A stretch of DNA of 64,000 bases, taken from NCBI RefSeq assembly GCF_900186955.1, contig NZ_LT906438.1, positions 1,736,001-1,800,000 on the forward strand, written 5' to 3'. The notes beneath the pieces are model-generated. The model saw only the letters and a list, made by a program, of their open reading frames with translations. It had not been told where the DNA came from and made no database searches. Made by a program: the position numbers and the translations under genes. Position 1 is the stretch's first letter. Every line of letters begins with the position of its first letter. Shown in pieces: positions 49,846 to 58,685 of the stretch. Origin of the DNA: Bacillus pumilus (GTDB lineage Bacteria; Bacillota; Bacilli; Bacillales; Bacillaceae).

Positions 49846-50020
49846 CTTCTTCCTCCTTCTTTTTAAACAAATGCTTGAATCTGTTGGATAAACAACAAAT
49901 TGAAGAAATTATTGGTGTTGATCTCACTCATTCTGTCTTAAGATTCAATTGTAAAGCAAATGATTGATTCAAACAACTTATAGAAAATGAAGTTTTCTTC
50001 AAAATCGAGGAGGAAAAATC

Positions 50021-50089
50021 ATGATGAAAATGAGGTTGTATCTTGGTCTACTGCCTCAAAAACCATTAGAAATTAATGAACATAGATAA
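50021..50089 (+). CDS. Possible 22-residue peptide with strong ribosome site
   Basis: GAGGAGGA (50007-50014) is followed by ATG and the frame MMKMRLYLGLLPQKPLEINE HR, ending 24 bases before the next gene. It may be a leader peptide or the stub of a lost gene. Only the ribosome site supports it. Confidence 0.3.
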   Translation: MMKMRLYLGLLPQKPLEINEHR

Positions 50090-50113
50090 TGAAACAGAAA
50101 AGAGGAAATCAAC

Positions 50114-51040
50114 TTGAAAAACAATGACATGTTTTGTGATTTAGAAACTGGTGTATGCGGTGTAGGTGAAGAAGAAGATATCCAGGTCATTGACTTTCAC
50201 CAACCTAAAAAATCCATTACGCTCTACTATGTAACAGATCCGATTTGTTCTCATTGCTGGGCAATTGAACCTGTCCTGCGTCGTTTTAAAGAGCAATATG
50301 GACATTATTTTCATTTCCAGACTGTGCTTGGTGGACTGCTAGAGAAATGGCATGACGGTCCAATTGATCCCGCAAACGGAATTTATAAGCCTGCTGATGT
50401 CGCGGGTCACTGGAGAGAAGTCGGAGAACATTCTCGCATGCCAATTGATGGGTCCTTAATGATTGACAATCCTGTTCAATCCTCCTACCCGTCCTCTCGC
50501 GTGTTCAAAGTGATTCAAAAACATCACGGTGATGAACGAGCCTATACGTTTTTACGCCGTGCAAGAGAAGCACTATTTGCATTCAATCAAAATATATCTG
50601 ATATTACGGTTTTGATTGATATCGTCAACAACCTTGGACTGAACGGAGATGTTATTTTACATGAAGCGGAGCTCCCTAGCGGACAAGACTTATTAAATCA
50701 AGATTTTGCTCTTGTTCGAGACCTCGGTGCAAGAGGGTTTCCGACCATCATCTTCGTCAACGAAGAAAATAAAGGAGTTAAAATCACGGGTGGTCGACCG
50801 TTAGACGTCTATGTTGATGGATTAAAGCAAGCTTTAAACACTGTAGAGATTCAACCGAAGAAGCTCCCAGCTGTTTCTGCCTTGCTCGAAAAAGAAAAAC
50901 TACTATTCTCTAAAGAGATTGAAGTAATGTACGATATTGACCAATCGGATGTGCGGTCATTTATGGAGAAAGAACTTTCACAAAAACCGTTTCAAATGAA
51001 AGAAGTTCTAGGGGAACAGTATTTCACAACTTCAACATAA
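50114..51040 (+). CDS. DsbA-like/YjbH (SpxH)-type protein
   Basis: This 308-residue protein has a thioredoxin fold with active site Cys45-Ser-His-Cys48 (YYVTDPICSHCWAIEP), a helical insert and the cis-proline loop RGFPTIIFV. Overall it is close to SpxH/YjbH, the adaptor that feeds Spx to ClpXP, and to FrnE-like DsbA proteins. Two more cysteines lie near the start (FCDLETGVCG). TTG 50114 follows AGAGGAAATC. It is probably cotranscribed with the YdhR-like gene, 11 bases on. Paralogue of the core SpxH rather than SpxH itself. Confidence 0.8.
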   Translation: MKNNDMFCDLETGVCGVGEEEDIQVIDFHQPKKSITLYYVTDPICSHCWAIEPVLRRFKEQYGHYFHFQTVLGGLLEKWHDGPIDPANGIYKPADVAGHWREVGEHSRMPIDGSLMIDNPVQSSYPSSRVFKVIQKHHGDERAYTFLRRAREALFAFNQNISDITVLIDIVNNLGLNGDVILHEAELPSGQDLLNQDFALVRDLGARGFPTIIFVNEENKGVKITGGRPLDVYVDGLKQALNTVEIQPKKLPAVSALLEKEKLLFSKEIEVMYDIDQSDVRSFMEKELSQKPFQMKEVLGEQYFTTST

Positions 51041-51051
51041 GGAGAATGACG

Positions 51052-51369
51052 ATGGCTTACGTATTACAAGTAGATTTTAAGATGAATGGCCCTTTTGGGG
51101 ATGAAATGGCAAAAGAGTTTTCTGATTTAGCGAGAAGTATTAATCAAGAGGACGGGTTCATCTGGAAGATATGGACGGAGAATTCTGAGGAAAATGAGGC
51201 TGGCGGGATTTATTTATTCGAAACAAAAGAAGCAGCTGAAACATATCTCGATATGCATTCTAAAAGAATCACTAGCTTTGGCATAACAGACATCAACGCG
51301 AAAATCTTTGACATTAACTCTGAGCTGACTCATATCACAAAAGGCCCATTAAAAACGCATAAAGATTGA
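51052..51369 (+). CDS. YdhR-like putative monooxygenase
   Basis: The 105-residue ferredoxin-like dimeric alpha/beta-barrel protein has GFIWKIWTENSEENEAGGIYLF and ETYLDMHSKRITSFG, the YdhR pattern (small antibiotic-biosynthesis-monooxygenase-type fold). It may handle an aromatic or quinone compound. ATG 51052 is chosen because AAGGAG is eight bases upstream. Second gene of the pair behind the TetR gene. Confidence 0.8.
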   Translation: MAYVLQVDFKMNGPFGDEMAKEFSDLARSINQEDGFIWKIWTENSEENEAGGIYLFETKEAAETYLDMHSKRITSFGITDINAKIFDINSELTHITKGPLKTHKD

Positions 51370-51376
51370 CAAACGA

Positions 51377-51406
51377 AAAAAAGAGCAGTTGTTGGCTGCT
51401 CTTTTT
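51377..51406 (+). terminator. Terminator of the YjbH-like/YdhR-like pair
   Basis: AAAAAGAGCAG pairs with CTGCTCTTTTT around TTGTTGG. Confidence 0.85.
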
Positions 51407-51464
51407 GCTTATGAATTAAATAAGATATTCAACTTTAAGGCTGCTATCAGCAGCTTCCCCTATC

Positions 51465-52610
51465 TCACTTGTTGCTGGTTTTCTTGATTAAGTCTACACC
51501 TTCATATGACAGGCTTTCTACACGTACAGCCTTTTGCAGGATGTAATGATCAAAAAAGGTCTTCGTATAGTCCGTCACAAGATTTCGCATCTCTAATACA
51601 TCCCTTGTGCCTCTAATTTCCTCATCTACACCGGTAAACACGATGTCACAGTAATCTAAATGTGCAGCACCATCAACAGAGAAATAATAGGTTTCCATGC
51701 TGTTGTTAGCACCAATGATCGCATTCATATAATAATTCGGTTCAGAAAACAGGAGCAAAAAGGGTTTATTGAGGTCGCTGTCGAGAAGGCCGAATGCACC
51801 ACTATCTAAGCCAACCCCGCAGACAAACCGGTCGTCATCCCGGCAAACAATAGCCGCTGTAGGCCCGCCATAAGAATGCCCGGCGATACCCATGCCCGTG
51901 TCGAGTAGCAGTCTGTCATGAAAGATAGACTTCCATTCTCCAGAGTCTAGTCTGTGAAGATAATCAGCTACGTACCTTACATCTTCTGCCTGTCGTTCAC
52001 TATATCTTGTTAACTCGTTAATGATTGGCAAGGTAAGGATGTTATGGCACATCTCAATAGCCGTTTTATCGTCAGGGCGCATTTTCATCTTACTAGCCAG
52101 CGCCATCATCTCTGGATCTTCAGAAAACGCCATAATGACATCCGAAAAACCCTTTGAGACATTCACCAGCTTCCCATCTTTCCGTTTATACATGGTGCTA
52201 TCCTGATGACCGATACTGACGACAACATACCCTTGGCTTGCCATGTCTGTACAGATGGCTGTCCCCCATTCTGGTGAACCACCCCCGCCGCAAACATAGA
52301 ATACCACTGGATAGCGCTTTTCCTTCCCGGAAAGAGCAAGATCGTCATAACAATGAGTCTTGATATCGGTAGAGAAGAAGTTTATTTCCTTCAAATATTC
52401 AGTGACAAGTGGCTGCTCATGAAGCATCTCGTAGACTTCAGGAAACATGTACGTTGATGCAGTCTTCCCTTCGCTGCTATCGGACGGATAGTACACAAAC
52501 GCGGTCAATTCTCTTTTTGAGTGATCTGATGCCGTATACTCAAAATCCATCTGGGTGCGTCCGGCAGTATAGCCGCCAATTGGTTCTGGGAATATGTCAT
52601 ACCTTTTCAT
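51465..52610 (-). CDS. Alpha/beta hydrolase, PAF-acetylhydrolase-like
   Basis: The 381-residue esterase-type protein has a nucleophile elbow GHSYGG, an oxyanion region PVVFYVCGGGGSPEW and a late His in VDGAAHLDYCD; the catalytic acid is probably in the LDSGAFG segment. It resembles platelet-activating-factor acetylhydrolase and similar lipid or ester hydrolases. There is no signal peptide, so it is cytoplasmic. GAAGGGGG precedes ATG 52610 at a longer than usual distance. The substrate is unknown. Confidence 0.78.
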   Translation of the reverse strand: MKRYDIFPEPIGGYTAGRTQMDFEYTASDHSKRELTAFVYYPSDSSEGKTASTYMFPEVYEMLHEQPLVTEYLKEINFFSTDIKTHCYDDLALSGKEKRYPVVFYVCGGGGSPEWGTAICTDMASQGYVVVSIGHQDSTMYKRKDGKLVNVSKGFSDVIMAFSEDPEMMALASKMKMRPDDKTAIEMCHNILTLPIINELTRYSERQAEDVRYVADYLHRLDSGEWKSIFHDRLLLDTGMGIAGHSYGGPTAAIVCRDDDRFVCGVGLDSGAFGLLDSDLNKPFLLLFSEPNYYMNAIIGANNSMETYYFSVDGAAHLDYCDIVFTGVDEEIRGTRDVLEMRNLVTDYTKTFFDHYILQKAVRVESLSYEGVDLIKKTSNK

Positions 52611-52741
52611 ATTTTGATGCCCCCTTCATCATAAAAATAGATATCCGCTCTTTGCTTGGTGAGTATCGTTTTGTGATATAATCTTGAGTCAAAGACAAGC
52701 GCTAAGAGAAATGGAATGAACTTGCTGAATGGAATTCATGA

Positions 52742-52924
52742 GAGAAGGTAAATGATGACCCTGCTCTTTCTGACGATGAACGGAAAATACTAGCGCGTAG
52801 TCTGCGAAAGCTTGAGCATATGGAACAATATATTTTTAACACGGCGCATATGAAGAAAATACATGGGGCTACTTTTGTTGAGCGATTTTTCTGTCATCTT
52901 GAATGCAGTAAGGATCACACTTGA
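52742..52924 (+). pseudogene. Remnant of an unidentified gene
   Basis: An open frame without its own start reads EKVNDDPALSDDERKILARS and then LRKLEHMEQYIFNTAHMKKI, a plausible helical protein end. Upstream, the same frame continues as EKWNELAEWNS but is broken by TGA (52739) and TAA (near 52703). This looks like the decayed 3' end of a gene. The rest of 52611-52967 shows nothing supported. Confidence 0.35.
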
Positions 52925-52967
52925 TGTTTTCTGCATCCATCCTCCTACTGTATATCTATGGGGCACA

Positions 52968-53390
52968 TCAGCTTCGAGTATATTTGAGCGGTATGAGTTC
53001 TTCGATTTTCACCTTGACCAGCTCCCCAGCCATCTCGATGATGACAAAACATGCTGGTCCGAAGTCTGAAATGAGCTCTCGGCAGATGCCGCAAGGGCTT
53101 ACTACTCTAATTTTTCTATCTTCTTCATCTGAATAGGGATGTCTCACTGCCACAATTGTATCAAAATCCTTATGTCCATTCGATAAAGCACTGCCAATCG
53201 CAATGGCTTCTGCACAAACAGTTACCCGTCCGATATAGGCTTCTATATGGACAGCCGACATTATTTCTCCTGTTTTCATGCGGATCGCTGCCCCTACATG
53301 GTGTTTATCATCTTCATAAAGACTGATAATCTTCTTTTTTGCTTCGTCTATTAATTCAAGATCTTCTTGGGATAAATCAAAAGTTTCCAA
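52968..53390 (-). CDS. bsr: Blasticidin-S deaminase-like cytidine deaminase
   Basis: This 140-residue zinc deaminase has CAE (59-61) and PCGIC (99-103), supplying zinc cysteines 59, 100 and 103 and the proton-shuttling Glu61. Its length and most of its sequence, for example VHIEAYIGRVTVCAEAIAIG and DTIVAVRHPYSDE, are those I recall for Bacillus cereus blasticidin-S deaminase, so it probably inactivates that nucleoside antibiotic. TTG 53390 is chosen because AAGGAG is six bases upstream. It stands alone. Confidence 0.88.
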   Translation of the reverse strand: METFDLSQEDLELIDEAKKKIISLYEDDKHHVGAAIRMKTGEIMSAVHIEAYIGRVTVCAEAIAIGSALSNGHKDFDTIVAVRHPYSDEEDRKIRVVSPCGICRELISDFGPACFVIIEMAGELVKVKIEELIPLKYTRS

Positions 53391-53508
53391 CGTGTTCTCC
53401 TTCCCCTTCCATGCTCGTATCTATTATACCAAACATTAGGTAATGAACTGTTTGCCCGAAGATGAGTGGAAACAAAAATAAAGATTATGTTTGCAGGCAT
53501 AAGCTTCT

Positions 53509-53784
53509 TTATGCTTTTTTATAGCGTTGAATCATAAATTGAATGATTTTTGTGATGAGAGAGGTACACATGCATAGAAAAGTCATAGCGACGACCCAAT
53601 ACATATTCGACATATCGAACCCCGTATAGGCAAAGATAAAAACGGTTGAAGCTGCAAATGTGATCACTAGAACGACGTAGACCCGCTTAAAGATGAAATA
53701 GCCGACAATCCCCCATATCAAAGATAACAAAGGCAATGTAAACAAGATCAGAGCCATAGGTTGAAGAAAGGAAACAATCATCAT
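53509..53784 (-). CDS. DUF2651-like small membrane protein (YbeF family)
   Basis: The 91-residue protein has three membrane helices, with LIWGIVGYFIFKRVYVVLVI typical of the YbeF/DUF2651 group. These occur in several copies in bacilli; function unknown. AAAGGAGAG precedes the ATG. Confidence 0.7.
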   Translation of the reverse strand: MMIVSFLQPMALILFTLPLLSLIWGIVGYFIFKRVYVVLVITFAASTVFIFAYTGFDMSNMYWVVAMTFLCMCTSLITKIIQFMIQRYKKA

Positions 53785-53946
53785 TCACTCTCCTTTACTA
53801 GCCGTCATTTATTTAAATCCAATGAAGAAGCGAACAATCATTATATTAATGGGAAATACGCTCGTTGTAAACAAAAATTGGAATTTAAAGAAGTTTAATC
53901 TGTAGTGAGTTGACATTCTGGATGTATTTCAAGTTGAATTGAAAAA

Positions 53947-53968
53947 GGCTGCTTTCATGAAAGCAGCC
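53947..53968 (-). terminator. Terminator of the MerR-hydrolase operon
   Basis: Perfect 22-base palindrome with arms GGCTGCTTTCA and TGAAAGCAGCC and a T run on the minus strand. Confidence 0.8.
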
Positions 53969-54014
53969 CATTCACTAAACTTTCGACTATTTCAATCAAA
54001 TCATTATACATTTC

Positions 54015-54941
54015 TTAACGATTGATCACCTGAATGATCTTCTCCTGAGCATCTTGTGCCTCAGGGATTGGCATGACAACAAATACATGAAGCATTTCAG
54101 GATAAACAAAGGTTTTGATGTCAATTCCTTGTTCTGTTAGTTTTTCATCGAGCTTTATGGCATCTGGATATAACATATCATGTGTTCCAATGAAATGAGT
54201 AATCTTCGCAAGTCCTTTGAATTCACCGTAAATGGGACTGATCAATGGGTCAGTTACATGTTGATCAGCTGTCCAAATCTTTGCAATGGCTTCCATTCCT
54301 TCATAACCTAGAATCGGGTCCTTTTTTGCATATTCAAACATGAGAGGATTGCTTAAGCTCATGTCAACACATGCAGATAATAAAATAATATCCTTCGGCT
54401 GCGGCAGATCCTCCTTCTTTAAAAGGTGCGCCAGACCAAGTGAGATATTTCCGCCAGCTGAATCTCCCATGATCGTCAATTGATTGGCACTTCCGGCAGT
54501 TTTCAGAAGGTCTTTATATAGGTTAAGTATTTTCGGATACGTATCCTGGTAGCTATAATGAGGCACTTTTGGGTAAATAGGAGCGACTACTTTCGCACCT
54601 AGTGATTGCGCCATTTTATCCATGAACCACCAATGGACATTCAAAGGCTGATTTGTCCACGCGCCTCCATGTAGATACAGAATGACTTTTTGGTTTTGTG
54701 ATGCTTGTTCATTCAATGTGAAAACTTGCATGCCGTCGAATGTCTGCTCTTGTACCTCACTCATTAACTTCACATCATCTCCAATGGCATAAGGTTGCGT
54801 ATTTTCCATTCCTTTTTGCTCAAGAAATTTTTTTTTGTGCTCGATACTAGAAAAACTCTCTTTATTACTTTGCGAAGCGAATAATGTTTCAAATTGAATA
54901 CTTTCTTCAGAACGTTCACCATGATAAATTTCTACACTCAT
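54015..54941 (-). CDS. Alpha/beta hydrolase fold-3 esterase
   Basis: The 308-residue hormone-sensitive-lipase-type esterase has the oxyanion motif HGGAW, nucleophile GDSAGGN, an Asp in GTHDMLYPDA and a late His in EMLHVFVVMP. It would hydrolyse short-chain esters in the cytoplasm. It lies directly behind the MerR gene (18 bases to the chosen start) and is transcribed with it. ATG 54941 follows AAAGGAGAG. Confidence 0.85.
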   Translation of the reverse strand: MSVEIYHGERSEESIQFETLFASQSNKESFSSIEHKKKFLEQKGMENTQPYAIGDDVKLMSEVQEQTFDGMQVFTLNEQASQNQKVILYLHGGAWTNQPLNVHWWFMDKMAQSLGAKVVAPIYPKVPHYSYQDTYPKILNLYKDLLKTAGSANQLTIMGDSAGGNISLGLAHLLKKEDLPQPKDIILLSACVDMSLSNPLMFEYAKKDPILGYEGMEAIAKIWTADQHVTDPLISPIYGEFKGLAKITHFIGTHDMLYPDAIKLDEKLTEQGIDIKTFVYPEMLHVFVVMPIPEAQDAQEKIIQVINR

Positions 54942-54959
54942 TTTTTTCTCTCCTTTCAC

Positions 54960-55370
54960 TCAATATGATGATTGATCATCCTGATTTGGTACACGAAATG
55001 ATTCCAGGTAGACTTGTACTTTTTTTTCAGGAGTTTTTAATAAGTTAGATAAAAGGTCTTGAATGAGACGAAGGCTTTTGATTTTCCTTTCAATTTCTTC
55101 ATGTTTAAGATGGACAATTTTTCTTAGCGTATCAAGGTCTATGTCTTGACTTAGCATGTCCATAATTTCAGCTATTTCCTTTAATGAATAACCCAATGTT
55201 TTCGCATCTTTGATCAATTGAATCTTCACAACATAGTCTTCTGTATAGAATCTGTAACCGTTTGAACGTCGTCTTGGAGCAGGCAATATGTTGTGCTCTT
55301 CATAGTAACGAATTGCGGCAGGACTTATTCCTGTTTTTTTGGCAAGTTCTCCTCTAGTCATCAACTCCAT
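54960..55370 (-). CDS. MerR-family regulator
   Basis: This 136-residue protein has a MerR winged helix (TRGELAKKTGISPAAIRYYE to NGYRFYTEDY) and a coiled-coil dimer helix, without metal-binding cysteines, so it probably senses an organic ligand or aldehyde. The promoter at 55409-55440 has a 20-base spacer around a dyad, the hallmark of MerR activation. It is the first gene of an operon with the esterase. Confidence 0.88.
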   Translation of the reverse strand: MELMTRGELAKKTGISPAAIRYYEEHNILPAPRRRSNGYRFYTEDYVVKIQLIKDAKTLGYSLKEIAEIMDMLSQDIDLDTLRKIVHLKHEEIERKIKSLRLIQDLLSNLLKTPEKKVQVYLESFRVPNQDDQSSY

Positions 55371-55408
55371 CGTTACTCCTTTGTCATTATTTTGTCTTAC
55401 TATATGTA

Positions 55409-55440
55409 CATTATAAAGGTTGAACTATACTTCAAGGTCA
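55409..55440 (-). promoter_or_regulatory. MerR-type promoter with overlong spacer
   Basis: On the minus strand TTGACC, 20 bases, TATAAT. The spacer holds the dyad CTTGAA-GTATAG-TTCAAC centred between the boxes. Confidence 0.7.
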
Positions 55441-55499
55441 AGGTGAAACATTTATTGGCTTGCTATGACATGATTTGGGTTTCTTTTCGGTAAACAAAT

Positions 55500-55547
55500 A
55501 AAACACCATCGCACCCGGCAAATAAAGGCGGGCGCAATGATGTTTTC
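55500..55547 (-). terminator. Terminator retained behind the GH1 remnant
   Basis: AAACACCATCGCACCCG pairs imperfectly with CGGGCGCAATGATGTTTT. Confidence 0.7.
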
Positions 55548-55562
55548 ATCATTCAATCTGGA

Positions 55563-56051
<489 letters not shown>

Positions 56052-56078
56052 CTAAATCAATCATAGAGGTGAAAAGGT

Positions 56079-56387
56079 TTGAGAGAAAATAAAATTTTGT
56101 CTTCATTATGTTACTTCAGTATCTTTTTTGCACCGTTTCTGTTTCCGATTATCGTCTATTTCTTAGGAAAGGACGAAGTGAAAGAGCATGCGAAAAAATC
56201 ACTCTGGACACATATTATTCCTTATTTGATTTTCGGAATTGGTATTGCCGGTTCAGGTTTACTTGGCATGAACGATATCAGTCATGCTGGTCCGTTCTTA
56301 ATTGCAACGTATGCTGCGACATTCCTAGTCGCGATCTACTTCTTCATTTGGAACATTGTGAAAGGCATTAAAGTGTTTTCAGAATAA
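56079..56387 (+). CDS. DUF4870 membrane protein
   Basis: The 102-residue protein has three membrane helices and the DUF4870 pattern LSSLCYFSIFFAPFLFPIIV and KDEVKEHAKKSLWTHI. Its function is unknown. TTG 56079 follows GAGGTGAAAAGG. It ends in a strong bidirectional terminator shared with the sensor kinase gene. Confidence 0.82.
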   Translation: MRENKILSSLCYFSIFFAPFLFPIIVYFLGKDEVKEHAKKSLWTHIIPYLIFGIGIAGSGLLGMNDISHAGPFLIATYAATFLVAIYFFIWNIVKGIKVFSE

Positions 56388-56393
56388 TAGTTG

Positions 56394-56431
56394 AAAAAAA
56401 CGGTTCTGTGATTGAGCAGAACCGTTTTTTT
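56394..56431. terminator. Bidirectional terminator
   Basis: AAAACGGTTCTG pairs with CAGAACCGTTTT, with A and T tracts on both sides. Confidence 0.88.
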
Positions 56432-56441
56432 GTATGTCCGT

Positions 56442-57845
56442 TCATGCGGGTAATTGGATATCAATCGTTGTTCCTTCCCCTATCATACTTTGTATCGTAA
56501 TATCCCCGCCGTGTTTTTGGATGATATCTTTTGCAATCGCCATTCCAAGACCAGAGCCTGCATGTGTCCCTCCTGTATTTGTCCCTCTATAGTAGCGGTC
56601 AAACACTTTTTCTAGCTCTGCCTCTTCGATTCCTTTGCCGTTGTCTTGAATCGTAATGTGGGTGTTTTCTTTTTGTTCAAGCTGTACAATGATGTTCACA
56701 TCAGCATCATTGTGAACAAGGGCATTTAAAATGAGATTGGTGACCGCTCTTCGTATGAGGATCGTATCAATATTCAGCATAAGCTTGTCTACATTCGTTT
56801 GCAGCTCAATGGTCTGATCTGCATATCTCGAATCGTTGAGGATATCAATTAACGTTTCACGCAGCAACGGTACAATGTTCACCAGCTCTTTATGCAGCAT
56901 CACGTCGTTATTTTTCAGCCTTGTGGTTAAGTTGAGATCCTCCATGACATCTTTGATGTACAGTGATTTATTCTCTATGATGCTGGCATAATGTTTGATG
57001 TCTTGATCTGAAAGAGGATAATTTGGATCTTTCATGATTTCTGCATAGCCTTGAATGGAGGATAATGGTGTTTTAATATCATGAGAAATATGGCTGATCC
57101 ACTCTTCCCGCATTTGCTCTAATTTGTCTTTTTCTTTTTGGCTTGAAGCGAGCTGTTCTGATAAGTGATTGACATTATAGAAGACATCTTTATATATCCC
57201 CTTAGTTGGCAGCTTCGTCGTATAATCTCCGTTTGCGAGCCGCTGGATGCCATAAATGGCACGGCCAAGCGGTTTGATGAGCTGCCGGCTGAATAAGTAT
57301 CCAATGACTAAGGCAATGATGGCATCAATCGATAATAAAATCATCGTCCCGATATTGAATTGCGATATTAAGTCTTTCGTATTGAACGAAAATAAATATT
57401 TTCCGATGGAAGGGTCCTTAAATCCGATAAAGTAGCTGTATTCCTTACCCTTTCCATTTTTCCCCCCAGCATAGATAGTCGACATCAATTGCTTATCTTT
57501 ATATTTATGTAAGTTTACGATTTCTATAGGTGTGTATTTGCTCTTTAAGCCTTTAGGTGCTTGTGCATGATAAACATCTTGTCCATTTTCGTCTAATATT
57601 TGAATCCATGCATTTTGTTGTTTTAAGGCTTGCTGTCCTTCTTTGCTCACAGTGATATCTTGATTGGACAAGGTGATGTATTGTTCAAATGTTCTTGTGA
57701 AGGTTTCCGGCGTATTTTCTTCGTTTTGCTGGCTGCTTGCTTGTAGTACAAGCCAAATCATGAATCCAAATAAGTTAATAAAGACCGTGATAATGGTCAC
57801 GATAATGACAGAGACCATATATCTGCCTGTTAATCGCCATTTCAT
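56442..57845 (-). CDS. Membrane sensor histidine kinase
   Basis: This 467-residue kinase has membrane helices at about 10-34 and 165-187 enclosing a 130-residue sensor domain, a HAMP linker, an H box SHISHDIKTPLSS with His255, and N, G1 and G2 boxes (NLILNALVHND, DNGKGI, GSGLGMAI). It lies two bases after the response regulator gene. No permease or peptide gene is next to it, so its signal is unknown. Confidence 0.92.
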   Translation of the reverse strand: MKWRLTGRYMVSVIIVTIITVFINLFGFMIWLVLQASSQQNEENTPETFTRTFEQYITLSNQDITVSKEGQQALKQQNAWIQILDENGQDVYHAQAPKGLKSKYTPIEIVNLHKYKDKQLMSTIYAGGKNGKGKEYSYFIGFKDPSIGKYLFSFNTKDLISQFNIGTMILLSIDAIIALVIGYLFSRQLIKPLGRAIYGIQRLANGDYTTKLPTKGIYKDVFYNVNHLSEQLASSQKEKDKLEQMREEWISHISHDIKTPLSSIQGYAEIMKDPNYPLSDQDIKHYASIIENKSLYIKDVMEDLNLTTRLKNNDVMLHKELVNIVPLLRETLIDILNDSRYADQTIELQTNVDKLMLNIDTILIRRAVTNLILNALVHNDADVNIIVQLEQKENTHITIQDNGKGIEEAELEKVFDRYYRGTNTGGTHAGSGLGMAIAKDIIQKHGGDITIQSMIGEGTTIDIQLPA

Positions 57846-57847
57846 CT

Positions 57848-58555
57848 TTACGCATCCTTTACAACAAATTTATAGCCAAGCCCTTTAACCGTCACGAGAA
57901 ATTCTGGTGTAGATGGGGAATTTTCTATTTTCTCCCGAAGTCTTCGTATATGAACCATCACCGTATTATCAGAACCGAAGAAATCCTCTCCCCAAACCGT
58001 TTGATAAAGCGTTTCTTTACTGATCACGCGATTCGGATGCTGCAAGAAATAGGTCATCAGCATAAGTTCTTTCGGAGTGAGCTCAATCGCCGCTCCGTTT
58101 TTCGTCAGTTCAGCTTGCTGCTCGTTTAACTCAAATGGGCCTTTTTTAATCACGGGCTCCGCTTGAGAAGGCTGTAAGTATGATGACCGTCTTAGCTGGG
58201 CTTTTACCCGGTAGGCGACTTCCTTTGGGCTGAACGGTTTTGTAATGTAATCATCGCCACCAATGGCAAGTCCTACAATTTTGTCTGATTCCTCTCCCTT
58301 TGCTGATAAAAAGATAATTGGAACATGCGAGACGTCTCTGATTTGTTTGCAAATATCGTAGCCTTCACCGTCTGGTAGCATAATATCCAGTATGACGAGA
58401 TCGGGTTGTTCTTGATTGAATTGTGAGAGCCCATCACGGGCAGTTGAAGCTGTTATCACCCGGTCAATGCCTTCTCTTGTTAATACTGTATGGATTAATT
58501 CCAAAATTTCTTTTTCGTCATCTATAATCAATACTTTGCTTTGAAGCTTTGGCAT
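57848..58555 (-). CDS. OmpR-family response regulator
   Basis: The 235-residue regulator has a receiver domain with acidic pair Asp12-Asp13, phosphoacceptor Asp57 (VILDIMLPDG) and Lys in ITKPFSP, and a C-terminal winged helix (DNTVMVHIRRLREKIE, TVKGLGYKF). It forms a two-component pair with the kinase behind it. AGGAGAG precedes the ATG. The target genes are not evident. Confidence 0.93.
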   Translation of the reverse strand: MPKLQSKVLIIDDEKEILELIHTVLTREGIDRVITASTARDGLSQFNQEQPDLVILDIMLPDGEGYDICKQIRDVSHVPIIFLSAKGEESDKIVGLAIGGDDYITKPFSPKEVAYRVKAQLRRSSYLQPSQAEPVIKKGPFELNEQQAELTKNGAAIELTPKELMLMTYFLQHPNRVISKETLYQTVWGEDFFGSDNTVMVHIRRLREKIENSPSTPEFLVTVKGLGYKFVVKDA

Positions 58556-58635
58556 TTATAATCACTCTCCTGAAGTCATTGTTATTATTATACCCAAAGT
58601 GTAGACGTCGTGAAAAATCAACTTTCTATTGACAC

Positions 58636-58676
58636 AAAAAAGCCAATTTTCTTTTTTAATGAGAAAATTGGCTTTT
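58636..58676 (-). terminator. Terminator of xynD-xynC
   Basis: AAAAGCCAATTTTC pairs with GAAAATTGGCTTTT, T run on the minus strand. Confidence 0.85.
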
Positions 58677-58685
58677 GGTGTTTTT

